Assembly (NCBI RefSeq): GCF_019443125.1
Contig: NZ_JAHYXK010000008.1
Coordinates: forward strand, 147,182 to 211,181
Reading direction: 5' to 3'
Length of the DNA stretch: 64,000 bases
Source: Pontibacter aydingkolensis
GTDB lineage: Bacteria; Bacteroidota; Bacteroidia; Cytophagales; Hymenobacteraceae
A program made the translations under genes and the position numbers. The number at the start of each line of letters is the position of its first letter. Positions within the stretch are counted from its first letter, which is position 1. The notes beneath the pieces were generated by a model. It was not told the origin of the DNA. It searched no databases and saw nothing but the letters and a program-made list of their open reading frames with translations. Shown here one piece after another: positions 44,488 through 52,588 of the stretch.

Positions 44488-44901
44488 TTAGTTTTTGTTC
44501 ACGTCAACGTCAACATCCACATCATCAATCTTGCCTAAACGTTGCTGTACTTTGTTCTCAAAGTCATTCCAGTCGGCTTTAGTCTCTTCCCACTCTCTGC
44601 GTGTTTCCTCATCCCAGGTGCTACTTTCTGCCTCCAATTCAGCAGAACGACGGTTATACTCTGTACGCATCTCACGGTACTCATCAGCAGTTACAGTCTC
44701 TGCTCGCTCAGTATTCGTGGTAACCCAGGAGTTGAATTCGTCAAACTCACGGTTCATCTCATCGCCAGCCTCAGTCATTTCGGCCTGTGCCTCGTTTATT
44801 TCTTCATTGGTTTCGTTTTGTGTTTCCTGCGAGCAGGCAAAAGTGAACATACCAATAGCCAGTGCGAATCCTATCGTTTTAAACTTTGATGTAATTTTCA
44901 T
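44488..44901 (-). CDS. Small acidic lipoprotein of unknown function
   Basis: A 137-residue protein with a lipoprotein signal: a basic start, a hydrophobic core (TIGFALAIGMFTFA) and the lipobox TFAC with Cys23. The mature part is highly acidic and helical (Glu-rich heptads, with WDEETRREWEETKADW), predicting a coiled coil, and ends in an Asp-Val repeat (DDVDVDVDVNKN). It would be lipidated by Lgt (35627). The function is unknown. The start is the ATG at 44901. Confidence 0.8.
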   Translation of the reverse strand: MKITSKFKTIGFALAIGMFTFACSQETQNETNEEINEAQAEMTEAGDEMNREFDEFNSWVTTNTERAETVTADEYREMRTEYNRRSAELEAESSTWDEETRREWEETKADWNDFENKVQQRLGKIDDVDVDVDVNKN

Positions 44902-45032
44902 AGTTGTATTTATTAGTTACAGCATCTATTACGGAAAAGAATAAATATTGATATATAAGCTGCAAAGAATAGTTTATTTTCGCACGAATTACGTACAGAA
45001 ATACTATAACAGTAGCCATAAATTATTTAGCC

Positions 45033-45983
45033 ATGCCTATTGTTCCTTCTAAACACAAAGCGCCCTTTTACCTCTTTAACGGCCACCTGCAAACCATAAT
45101 ACCCAGTTTGTTCAGGCAAGTGGACGGCGTGCTTTACGAGCGCGAACGCCTGGTTACTCCCGATGACGATTTTATCGATATAGATTGGTCCAGAACCGGA
45201 TCAAACGATCTGGTTATACTTTCGCATGGCCTGGAAGGCGACACTGGCAGGCCTTATATTCAGGGTATGGTAAAGGCTTTTAACCAGCGTGGCGTGGATG
45301 CACTTGCCTGGAACTACCGCAGCTGCAGCGGCGAGCCTAATAAACTGCTCCGCTCCTACCACTTGGGTGCCTCCGATGACCTGGACTTTGTAATAAAGCA
45401 TGTCCTGGATACAGAATGCTATGACAATGTATACCTGGTAGGTTTTAGTGCGGGTGGCAACATCACTCTTAAATACCTGGGAGAGGCTCCGGAACTGATA
45501 CCCTCAGAAGTTAAGCGAGCTGCTGTGTTTTCTGTACCTGTAGATCTTAAATCATCGGCACAACAGATTTCCAGAATATATACGCAACGGTTCTTAAAAT
45601 CCTTAGGCGCCAAGCTTGAGCAGAAAAGGCAAATGTATCCCGAAGAGGTAGACCTGACGGACTATAGCATACTTTGGTCTTTTCCTGAGTTTGATGATCG
45701 TTACACAGCGCCCCTGCATGGCTTTGAAAATGCCGAAGACTATTACAAGCGCGTAAGCTCAAAGCAGTTTATCCCTAAAATAAAGGTGCCAACACTACTG
45801 GTAAACGCTAAAAACGATCCTTTTTTAGGAAAGCCCTGCTACCCCATACTGGAGGCCGAACAAAACCCATACTTTTTCCTGGAGATGCCCGAGGAAGGCG
45901 GACATGTTGGTTTTACAGAAGACTTCAGGAAGGATTACTACTACTCTGAAACCAGGGCCGTGCGGTTTATACTTGAGGACTGA
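45033..45983 (+). CDS. YheT-like alpha/beta hydrolase
   Basis: A 316-residue hydrolase of the YheT/ABHD1-3 family. FNGHLQTIIPSLFR (15-28) is the family's N-terminal motif. Ser139 lies in VGFSAGGNITLKYLGE. NAKNDPFLG and EEGGHVGF supply the Asp and His. WNYRSCSGE (93-101) is another family block. Relatives act on acyl esters; the substrate here is unknown. It is divergent from the lipoprotein gene. The start is the ATG at 45033. Confidence 0.9.
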   Translation: MPIVPSKHKAPFYLFNGHLQTIIPSLFRQVDGVLYERERLVTPDDDFIDIDWSRTGSNDLVILSHGLEGDTGRPYIQGMVKAFNQRGVDALAWNYRSCSGEPNKLLRSYHLGASDDLDFVIKHVLDTECYDNVYLVGFSAGGNITLKYLGEAPELIPSEVKRAAVFSVPVDLKSSAQQISRIYTQRFLKSLGAKLEQKRQMYPEEVDLTDYSILWSFPEFDDRYTAPLHGFENAEDYYKRVSSKQFIPKIKVPTLLVNAKNDPFLGKPCYPILEAEQNPYFFLEMPEEGGHVGFTEDFRKDYYYSETRAVRFILED

Positions 45984-46236
45984 CTATGATTTGACTAGAA
46001 TTTTCAGGATGAATAGATTTTAGGATTGTTTTAGACCTCGCAGTGCGCGCAGCTCCTGCGAGCGTCTGTGCCAGTAGCCTTTGCCCCGTTGCAACCAAGA
46101 CACTCACAGGTCTTGTAGACTCTGTGAGGTCTTTTGGACGGGCTTGTTTTCTACAAAACAAAAGAGACGCAAAGTAATGCGTCTCTACAGTAAATTCACT
46201 AAACCCTAAAATCTATTCATCCTAAGAATCCTGGTC
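45984..46236. repeat. Gap with GACCTCGCAG/CTGTGAGGTC arms and a GACGCAA dyad
   Basis: AGACCTCGCAG (46033-46043) faces CTGTGAGGTCT (46122-46132), with one mismatch; CCTGCGAGCG and CACTCACAGG lie in between. At 46164-46187, AGAGACGCAAAGTAATGCGTCT is a copy of the GACGCAA dyad in reverse orientation. No gene is seen. Confidence 0.7.
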
Positions 46237-46875
46237 CTATTTCAGCGGCACGTATACTACCTTTTTTGTATCAAAGAACTCCTCTGTAAAGTAATCCGAC
46301 AGGTTATAGGTTTTCGTTATCAACCCTGATTCTGCAATTTCTTCTTCCAGGTCGCCGCCTTTCAGATAGTACAAGCCTTCAGTTGGCAGTCCGGTTTTCT
46401 TGAAGCTGTTCATGATCCAGGGCCAGAAGTTGGCAAGGCGCGTTACGGCACGGCTCACTACAAAATCATACTTGTCGCGTACCTGCTCGGCGCGGGCATG
46501 GCTGGCAGTAACATTATGCAAGTGCAGTTCACGAGCAATCTCCTGCACCACGTGTATTTTTTTACCGATAGAGTCTACCAAATGGAATTTAACCTCCGGA
46601 AACATCACCGCTAAAGGCAAGCCCGGTAAGCCGCCGCCTGTGCCCACATCCATCACAGAGGTATGCTCCGGAAAAGATACTACTTTGGCAATGCCCAGTG
46701 AGTGGAGGATGTGGTGTATGCCCAACTGGTCCATGTCTTTGCGCGAGATCACGTTAATCTTTTGGTTCCACTCCTGGTACAACTCTCCCATGTGCTCATA
46801 CTTTTGTAACTGGTCTTCGGTAAGTTCCGGAAAGTAACCCGATAAGAGTGTGCGGATGGCAGTAGAATGAGGCAT
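46237..46875 (-). CDS. rsmG: 16S rRNA (guanine(527)-N7)-methyltransferase
   Basis: RsmG methylates G527 of 16S rRNA. The 212-residue protein has the SAM-binding motif MDVGTGGGLPGLPLAV (75-90), preceded by NVISRKDMDQLGIHHILHSL, a strong family block. VVSRAVTRLANFWPW lies in the RNA-binding part. Length is normal. The start is the ATG at 46875. A small membrane-protein gene lies 30 bases upstream on the same strand. Confidence 0.95.
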   Translation of the reverse strand: MPHSTAIRTLLSGYFPELTEDQLQKYEHMGELYQEWNQKINVISRKDMDQLGIHHILHSLGIAKVVSFPEHTSVMDVGTGGGLPGLPLAVMFPEVKFHLVDSIGKKIHVVQEIARELHLHNVTASHARAEQVRDKYDFVVSRAVTRLANFWPWIMNSFKKTGLPTEGLYYLKGGDLEEEIAESGLITKTYNLSDYFTEEFFDTKKVVYVPLK

Positions 46876-46905
46876 ATATCTTAATTATGAATTACAAATA
46901 ATGGG

Positions 46906-47124
46906 CTACGCAGCTAATAAGTATACAACACCGGCAATTAAAGCCACAGCAGCAACTACTGCTACAGCCATAAACACATCGAACAGCAGCGTTAGTCCGG
47001 CATTGCGGTATTGGCCTTCATACTTTATACTTAGCTCCCGGTTTATTTTTTCAGGATGGTGCAATCTTAGTCTTAAGTATAACCTCCCCATTTTTTCCAT
47101 CCATTTGTCTCTCGAAAAAAGCAT
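46906..47124 (-). CDS. Small single-pass membrane protein
   Basis: A 72-residue protein with a basic N-terminal half (RDKWMEKMGRLYLRLRLHHPEK) and one or two hydrophobic segments at the C-terminus (VFMAVAVVAAVALIAGVVYLL). No family is recognised. I prefer the ATG at 47124 to the GTG before it. Its place 30 bases upstream of rsmG suggests a shared transcript. Confidence 0.6.
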   Translation of the reverse strand: MLFSRDKWMEKMGRLYLRLRLHHPEKINRELSIKYEGQYRNAGLTLLFDVFMAVAVVAAVALIAGVVYLLAA

Positions 47125-47190
47125 CACTTAAAGTATAAATCAACAGTGTGCAAAAGTATAAAATAAGTACGGCATCCGCACTAAAAGTAT

Positions 47191-47224
47191 AAAGCCCCTG
47201 CTGCTTACGGGCAACAGGGGCTTT
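47191..47224 (-). terminator. Likely terminator of the sigma-factor gene
   Basis: AAAGCCCCTG (47191-47200) pairs with CAGGGGCTTT (47215-47224). On the minus strand ATACTTTTA follows. It lies about 110 bases past the sigma gene's stop. Confidence 0.7.
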
Positions 47225-47333
47225 TAACGTAATCAATATCTCTTAATTGTTAAATGGCTGTATTGTTTAATGGTTGCTTCGTAAAATGTTTTCTCATGTA
47301 TAATCAACAATTTAACAGTTTAGCAATCAACGA

Positions 47334-47942
47334 TTAAATAAGGTGCTTCTTATTTTTTACCATGTCATAGAGCAACTCGCGTGCACGGTGCAACTGGGCT
47401 TTTACAGTACCTAGCGGTGCGTTAAGCTCTGTGGCAATCTCTTCGTAGCTAAGCTCGTTAAAGTAACGCAGCGTAACAAGGCGCTGGTACTTTTCCGGCA
47501 GCTTGGCCACCACGTACTGCATGATCTCGATCTTCTGGTTTTTGATCGCTTCTTCCTGCGGGTTCAGGTTCTTATCTTTAAAGTCGATGGTAATCTCGTC
47601 GCCGTTATCAATCTTAATGGCTGAGTCGATAGACATCGTTTTGATCCTGTTCTTGCGGATAAAGTCGATACAGTTGTTTGTAGCGATACGGAAAAGCCAG
47701 GTACTGAACGCGTACTCCGGGTTAAACTTGTGCAGGTTACGGAAAGCCTTAGCAAAGGCTTCTATCGTTAAGTCCTCTGCATCGTCAGCGTTGCGCACCA
47801 TCTTTAAAACCACATGGTAAACAGGCTTTTTATAGATACTCATCAGCTCGGCATAAGCTTTTTCGTCGTTGTCTTCTACCGCTGCCTGTATGAGTTTAAA
47901 ATCGTGCTTTGCTTTTGCAGAGAATTGTTTGTTTACTTCCAT
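47334..47942 (-). CDS. ECF-type RNA polymerase sigma factor
   Basis: A 202-residue sigma-70 family protein with region 2 (about 25-95: NADDAEDLTIEAFAKAFRNL, then FSTWLFRIATNNCIDFIRKN) and region 4 (about 140-195: LPEKYQRLVTLRYFNELSYEEIA, then GTVKAQLHRARELL), the helix-turn-helix that reads the -35. No anti-sigma gene is adjacent, which is unusual for ECF factors. Its gene overlaps the end of a glycosyltransferase gene by 10 bases, so translation may be coupled. The regulon is unknown. The start is the ATG at 47942. Confidence 0.93.
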   Translation of the reverse strand: MEVNKQFSAKAKHDFKLIQAAVEDNDEKAYAELMSIYKKPVYHVVLKMVRNADDAEDLTIEAFAKAFRNLHKFNPEYAFSTWLFRIATNNCIDFIRKNRIKTMSIDSAIKIDNGDEITIDFKDKNLNPQEEAIKNQKIEIMQYVVAKLPEKYQRLVTLRYFNELSYEEIATELNAPLGTVKAQLHRARELLYDMVKNKKHLI

Positions 47943-49036
47943 CTGAGTCGTTTATACATTAATACAGATATCCCAAGGAAGACGTAGCTAAAAAAATAAA
48001 CTACATCGAGCACAGGTAACAGTGGCAGGGATACCGTTTCGTCGAGTCTGCGTGCAGCCATTACATATACCGGAAACACCGATAAGTAACGAATACCTGC
48101 AAGCGCGCCTAATATAGCTAAATGGCTATGAAATATAAGAAGAATTACTAAGAGGATGTAGAAAAAAACGTTCGATGCTACAAATGCTCCTATCCTTCTT
48201 CTGTCTGCCGCTTTATAACGCCCGCCGACGGACATATGCCTACGTTTTTGCACAATCCACTCCCAAAACGTCTTTTTAGGAATGCTAAGTGTTTGCGCCT
48301 CCTTGTTAATAACAATGCTAACTTTACTATTGTTGGCGGCATCGCGTACAAAAAGATCATCGTCGCCACCCATCGTTTTGATATGAGATGCAAACCCCTT
48401 GTTTTTAAAGAAACAAGTTTTTGTATAGGATAAGTTTCTACCAACCCCCATATAGGGTTTCCCTAGGTTTGCATGAGACAGATACTGAATTCCGGTAAGC
48501 AAGGTTTCATATCTGATCAAGTGATTTAAAAAACCTTTTAATTGTGCATACGGAGAGTAGCCAAGTACTACTTCTGCCCCGGTTTCGTATCCTGCCTGCA
48601 TTTTATCGATCCAATTTGGGCTGCATGGGCGGCAGTCGGCGTCAATAAAAAGCATATGCTCGTACTTCGCGGCTCTTATACCCAGGGCCACGGCATATTT
48701 TTTCGGGTTTAAATAATCCGGCGTCTTTTTTACCGTTACTACCCTGAAGTACGGAAACTGTTTTTCAAGCTCATACAAGTAAAACTCTGTATCGTCGTCC
48801 GAGCGGTCGTTTACAGCAATTATCTCAAACTCTGGATACTCCTGGTCCAGCAGCATGGGTAGCAGTTCGTACAGGTTATCCTGCTCGTTATGGGCTGCCA
48901 CAATAACGGAAACAGGCCGCCTTACATCAGACTGCGGGTCTGTGTGCTTTGTAAGGGGGAAGAAGTAAATAAGCGCAAAATAAAGCTGCACCAGCACACA
49001 GAGCGCCAGCAGCCCCAGGAGTATACTTGTAATCAA
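47933..49036 (-). CDS. Membrane-bound family 2 glycosyltransferase
   Basis: A 367-residue protein with an N-terminal membrane helix (about 5-28), a GT-A domain and three C-terminal hydrophobic segments. The donor site has VSVIVAAHNEQDNL (42-55) and the DAD motif at 132-134 (LFIDADCRPC). GGDDDLF and QKRRHMS stand for the acceptor ED and QxxRW-like motifs of processive enzymes. The glycan made is unknown. The start is a TTG at 49034-49036; no ATG exists before the conserved core. It is the first gene of a unit with the sigma factor, which it overlaps by 10 bases. Confidence 0.87.
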   Translation of the reverse strand: MITSILLGLLALCVLVQLYFALIYFFPLTKHTDPQSDVRRPVSVIVAAHNEQDNLYELLPMLLDQEYPEFEIIAVNDRSDDDTEFYLYELEKQFPYFRVVTVKKTPDYLNPKKYAVALGIRAAKYEHMLFIDADCRPCSPNWIDKMQAGYETGAEVVLGYSPYAQLKGFLNHLIRYETLLTGIQYLSHANLGKPYMGVGRNLSYTKTCFFKNKGFASHIKTMGGDDDLFVRDAANNSKVSIVINKEAQTLSIPKKTFWEWIVQKRRHMSVGGRYKAADRRRIGAFVASNVFFYILLVILLIFHSHLAILGALAGIRYLSVFPVYVMAARRLDETVSLPLLPVLDVVYFFSYVFLGISVLMYKRLRWK

Positions 49037-49347
49037 ATTTGTACTGTTAAATGGTTGGGTTGGTCAATTGTAGTACTCTAAAACTGCTGAATGCTATCTG
49101 TATTTAACAGGAAGCAACAATTCAGCCATGCAGCAATTAAACAATTTACCTAAAGCCTCCTCAAAAATAGCCATTAAATAGCCATTTCCGAAGCATACCC
49201 GCATTAAAAAAATTGTATGGTTTGTGGCATTACTCTTTGTATCTTTGCCGGTTCTTTTAGAAGTATAAATAAACGCTGCTGGTTAGCTGTTTACGGCAAC
49301 TGCGGCAGGCATTATTTCCGCAAGAGATAGTGCTGTTAATCAGAGAT
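49037..49347. other. 311-bp gap with promoter-like box upstream of tgt
   Basis: At 49238-49245, TATCTTTG matches TAnnTTTG, about 100 bases before the tgt ATG. A TTTG lies 15 bases further up, a spacing shorter than the 20 seen at rpsT, so the -33 is doubtful. The left part is A/T-rich AACAATTCAGC-type text. No RNA gene is recognised. Confidence 0.45.
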
Positions 49348-50478
49348 ATGCAATTTTCATTAGTAGCCAAGGATCCTCAGTCTAAAGCGCGTGCCGGTGT
49401 AGTACAAACTGATCACGGCACCATCGAAACACCCATTTTTATGCCCGTTGGCACAGCCGGTACAGTTAAGGCTGTGCACCAGCGCGAGCTAAAAGATGAC
49501 ATCAATGCCGAAATCATACTTGGCAACACCTACCACTTGTACCTGCGCCCGGGCCTCAATGTGCTTGAGCAGGCTGGTGGCTTGCATAAATTCAACGGCT
49601 GGGACAGGCCCATACTTACCGACAGCGGCGGCTACCAGGTTTTCTCGCTGGCAGGCACACGTAAGATAAAAGAAGAGGGCGTTAAGTTTAAGTCGCATAT
49701 CGACGGCTCTACGCTAAACTTTACACCGGAAAACGTAATGGATACGCAGCGCACCATTGGCGCCGACATTATTATGGCGTTTGATGAGTGTACCCCCTAC
49801 CCTTGCGATCATACTTATGCCAAATACTCGATGGAGCGCACGCACCGCTGGCTGCAGCGCTGCGTGGATAGGTTCGACAGCACCGAGCCAAAGTATGGCT
49901 ATAACCAAACGCTTTTCCCGATTGTGCAGGGCAGCACCTACAAAGACCTGCGCATACAGTCTGCAGAGACCATTGCCAGCTTCGGTCGAGAAGGCAACGC
50001 CATTGGAGGTTTATCGGTAGGCGAACCAGCCGAAATGATGTATGAGATGACCGATCTGGTGTGCGACATACTTCCGGCAGATAAACCACGCTACCTGATG
50101 GGTGTAGGCACGCCGGCTAACATACTCGAAAATATTGCCTTAGGTGTAGATATGTTTGACTGTGTGTTGCCAACCAGAAACGCCCGCAACGGCATGCTGT
50201 TTACAACGCAGGGCATCATCAACATAAAAAACCAGAAATGGATGAACGACCACACCCCCATCGATGCGGAACTGGGTGGCTATGTGAGCACGTTCTACAG
50301 CAAGGCTTACCTGCGCCACCTTATACATAGCGGTGAGTACCTGGCCGGGCAAATTGCCAGTGTGCACAACCTTACTTTTTACCTGTGGTTGGTAAGGCAG
50401 GCACGCCAGCACATCCTGAATGGAACTTTCCGCGACTGGAAAGATGTGATGGTAAAGAAATTAATGACACGTTTATAG
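49348..50478 (+). CDS. tgt: Queuine/preQ1 tRNA-ribosyltransferase
   Basis: Tgt swaps guanine-34 of certain tRNAs for preQ1 on the way to queuosine. The 376-residue protein has TPIFMPVGTAGTVK, LTDSGGYQVFSL (Asp92), MAFDECTPYP (Asp146), GGLSVGEP and VDMFDCVLPTR, whose second Asp (271) is the nucleophile. The usual C-terminal zinc site CxCxxC is absent: residues 306-317 read DAELGGYVSTFY, while the following YSKAYLRHL and the late His340 are kept. I take the ATG at 49348; an upstream in-frame start adds six codons. It heads a likely operon with the LptF/G and EamA genes. Confidence 0.95.
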   Translation: MQFSLVAKDPQSKARAGVVQTDHGTIETPIFMPVGTAGTVKAVHQRELKDDINAEIILGNTYHLYLRPGLNVLEQAGGLHKFNGWDRPILTDSGGYQVFSLAGTRKIKEEGVKFKSHIDGSTLNFTPENVMDTQRTIGADIIMAFDECTPYPCDHTYAKYSMERTHRWLQRCVDRFDSTEPKYGYNQTLFPIVQGSTYKDLRIQSAETIASFGREGNAIGGLSVGEPAEMMYEMTDLVCDILPADKPRYLMGVGTPANILENIALGVDMFDCVLPTRNARNGMLFTTQGIINIKNQKWMNDHTPIDAELGGYVSTFYSKAYLRHLIHSGEYLAGQIASVHNLTFYLWLVRQARQHILNGTFRDWKDVMVKKLMTRL

Positions 50479-50541
50479 TTAGAAAGTTAGAGAAGTAGAA
50501 AGTATAAACTCTTAAACTTTCTACTTCTCTAACTTTCTAAC
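50478..50541. repeat. 26-bp perfect hairpin between tgt and the LptF/G gene
   Basis: The arm 50478-50503 (GTTAGAAAGTTAGAGAAGTA...) is exactly complementary to 50516-50541, with a 12-base loop. It starts on the last base of the tgt stop codon. No T run follows, so it is more likely an RNA-stability or processing element than a terminator. Confidence 0.8.
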
Positions 50542-50568
50542 TCTTTAACTTTTTAACTTAAGCAAAGC

Positions 50569-51645
50569 TTGAAGCTCCTCGATAAGTACATATTAAAGAA
50601 GTTCCTGACCACCTTCGTGTTTGTGGTGCTTATACTTGTGTCGGTAATTCTGGTAATTGACTTTACTGAGAAGAACGACGACTTTATCAAGCATAATGTG
50701 GCTGCCAGTGAGATCATTTTCGACTATTACCTGAACCTGATCCCGTTTTACGCCAACATGCTAAGTCCGATAACGGTGTTTATTGCCACGGTGTTTGTAA
50801 CAGCCAAACTGGCTTCACATACCGAGATCGTGGCCATACTTAGCAGCGGCGTAAGCTTTAGAAGGCTGCTGGTGCCCTACCTGATGGGTTCTTCAATTAT
50901 TGCGGTAGTAATCTTTGTGCTTATAGGCTGGGTTATTCCCAATGCGAATAAAGAAAGCGTTGCCTTCCAGATAAAGTATACAAAGAGCTCCTTTACCTAC
51001 GATAGCCGCAACATACACGTGAAAGTAGCCCCCGAGACCTACGTATACATGGAAAGCTACAACGTCACTGCTAAGGTTGGGTATAATTTTGCACTGGAAA
51101 CGATTGAAGACACAAACCTGAAAAGCAAGCTTACATCCAATAACGTACGCTGGGACGACGAAAAGCAGAAGTGGCACGTGGACAACTATACCCTGCGCAC
51201 CTTCGATGGCGAGAAAGAAACACTTTACAAAGGCGGTGCACTGGATACAACCCTGAGGCTTTCGCCTAAAGATTTTGAAAGCACTTACAAGCTTGAGCAG
51301 ACCATGACGCTAACGGAGCTGAACGAGTACATAGACGAGAAAAAAGCTCGTGGTGCCGACGACCTGGAAACTTACCTGATTGAAAAGTATGAGCGTTTCA
51401 GTTATCCTTTTGCCATCATTATACTTACCGTTATTGGTGTAATTGTAAGTGCACGCAAGGCGCGTGGGGGTGTTGGTTTCCAGATAGCGCTTGGCTTTTT
51501 ACTAGCCTTTATTTTCATCATTTTCGTGATAACCAGCCGCAGCCTGGCACAGGTAGGCGATATTCACCCATCTGTGGCTGCCTGGATACCGACGATTGTG
51601 TTTACAGGCATAGGGTTTATTTTATACCGATACGTTCCGCGTTAA
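50569..51645 (+). CDS. LptF/LptG (YjgP/YjgQ) family permease
   Basis: A 358-residue inner-membrane protein with three N-terminal helices (to about residue 125), a periplasmic jellyroll (about 130-270) and three C-terminal helices. LptF and LptG with LptB extract lipopolysaccharide from the inner membrane for export. Family blocks are MKLLDKYILKKFLTTF, ASHTEIVAILSSGVSFRRLL and the C-terminal PFAIIILTVIGVIVSARKARGGVG. LptF versus LptG cannot be settled here. The start is a TTG at 50569, required to keep the conserved N-terminus. The EamA gene follows one base later. Confidence 0.92.
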   Translation: MKLLDKYILKKFLTTFVFVVLILVSVILVIDFTEKNDDFIKHNVAASEIIFDYYLNLIPFYANMLSPITVFIATVFVTAKLASHTEIVAILSSGVSFRRLLVPYLMGSSIIAVVIFVLIGWVIPNANKESVAFQIKYTKSSFTYDSRNIHVKVAPETYVYMESYNVTAKVGYNFALETIEDTNLKSKLTSNNVRWDDEKQKWHVDNYTLRTFDGEKETLYKGGALDTTLRLSPKDFESTYKLEQTMTLTELNEYIDEKKARGADDLETYLIEKYERFSYPFAIIILTVIGVIVSARKARGGVGFQIALGFLLAFIFIIFVITSRSLAQVGDIHPSVAAWIPTIVFTGIGFILYRYVPR

Positions 51646-51646
51646 T

Positions 51647-52588
51647 ATGCCTCGTTTAAGAGATTTTTTAGAGCTTCACTTCATTGTGTTCCTGTGGGGC
51701 TTTACAGCTATACTTGGTAAGCTTATCACGATACCAGCTGTAGAACTGGTAGCTTTGCGCACGTCTATCACGGCACTGGCCATCGGGGCTATTATTTACA
51801 AACGCGGCACTCCGTTTTGGATGGGCAGGGTGCAGGCGATAAAACTGCTGGGCGTTGGTTTTATTATTGCCGCCCACTGGATCCTGTTTTTTGCCGCTGC
51901 GCGGGTATCGTCGGTTTCAATTACACTGGTAGGCATTGCCACCTGCAGCCTCTGGACCGCCCTGCTGGACCCGCTCTTTAGCAAAACCAAAATAAAGCCT
52001 CACGAGATTCTACTAGCGCTGCTGGTGATCTTCGGCCTGTACATTATTTTCCAGCACGAAACAGAATTCGACAGCATACTGGGTATAACCATGGCAATAG
52101 GCTCGGCATTGATGGGTTCTATCTTTACCATTATCAACGCCAAGCTGGTAAAGCACATACCTTCTACTACCATCACCACTTACGAGATGACAGGCGCCTG
52201 CCTGGGCACCGTTCTGTTTTTCCCTATCTACACAACTTACTTTGCTGAGGGTGGCACGCTTAACTTTAGCATGAACTCCATGGATTGGGTATACCTAATG
52301 GTGCTGGCGCTGGCTTGTACAGTATACGCCTACACTGCCTCTGTAAGGTTAATGCAGCGCATAACGGCTTATACCATGAACCTGACTGTAAACCTGGAGC
52401 CGATCTACGGAATCATACTTGCCCTCATGATCTTTAAGGAAGATGAGCAGATGTCTTCCGGGTTTTACCTGGGCGCAGCCATTATTTTGCTGAGTGTATT
52501 TATCTACCCTATTTTGGATTCTTATGACAAGCGCCGCAAAAAACTAAAGCAGACCTTTCCAGAGCAGGTAGTGGTCGGGGAAGATTAA
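51647..52588 (+). CDS. EamA/DMT superfamily transporter
   Basis: A 313-residue inner-membrane protein with ten predicted helices in two five-helix repeats. The first repeat opens with FLWGFTAILGKLI, the second with GSALMGSIFTIINAKLV. The late NLTVNLEPIYGIILALMIFKE is the typical EamA C-terminal block. The substrate is unknown; relatives export metabolites or amino acids. It starts one base after the LptF/G stop, and its last 45 bases overlap the convergent ispE gene. The start is the ATG at 51647. Confidence 0.92.
   Translation: MPRLRDFLELHFIVFLWGFTAILGKLITIPAVELVALRTSITALAIGAIIYKRGTPFWMGRVQAIKLLGVGFIIAAHWILFFAAARVSSVSITLVGIATCSLWTALLDPLFSKTKIKPHEILLALLVIFGLYIIFQHETEFDSILGITMAIGSALMGSIFTIINAKLVKHIPSTTITTYEMTGACLGTVLFFPIYTTYFAEGGTLNFSMNSMDWVYLMVLALACTVYAYTASVRLMQRITAYTMNLTVNLEPIYGIILALMIFKEDEQMSSGFYLGAAIILLSVFIYPILDSYDKRRKKLKQTFPEQVVVGED

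Noticed and set aside
47051..47236. Additional 61-residue frame overlapping the small membrane-protein gene
   Set aside because: It is out of frame with the better 72-residue candidate and covers the sigma-factor terminator hairpin.
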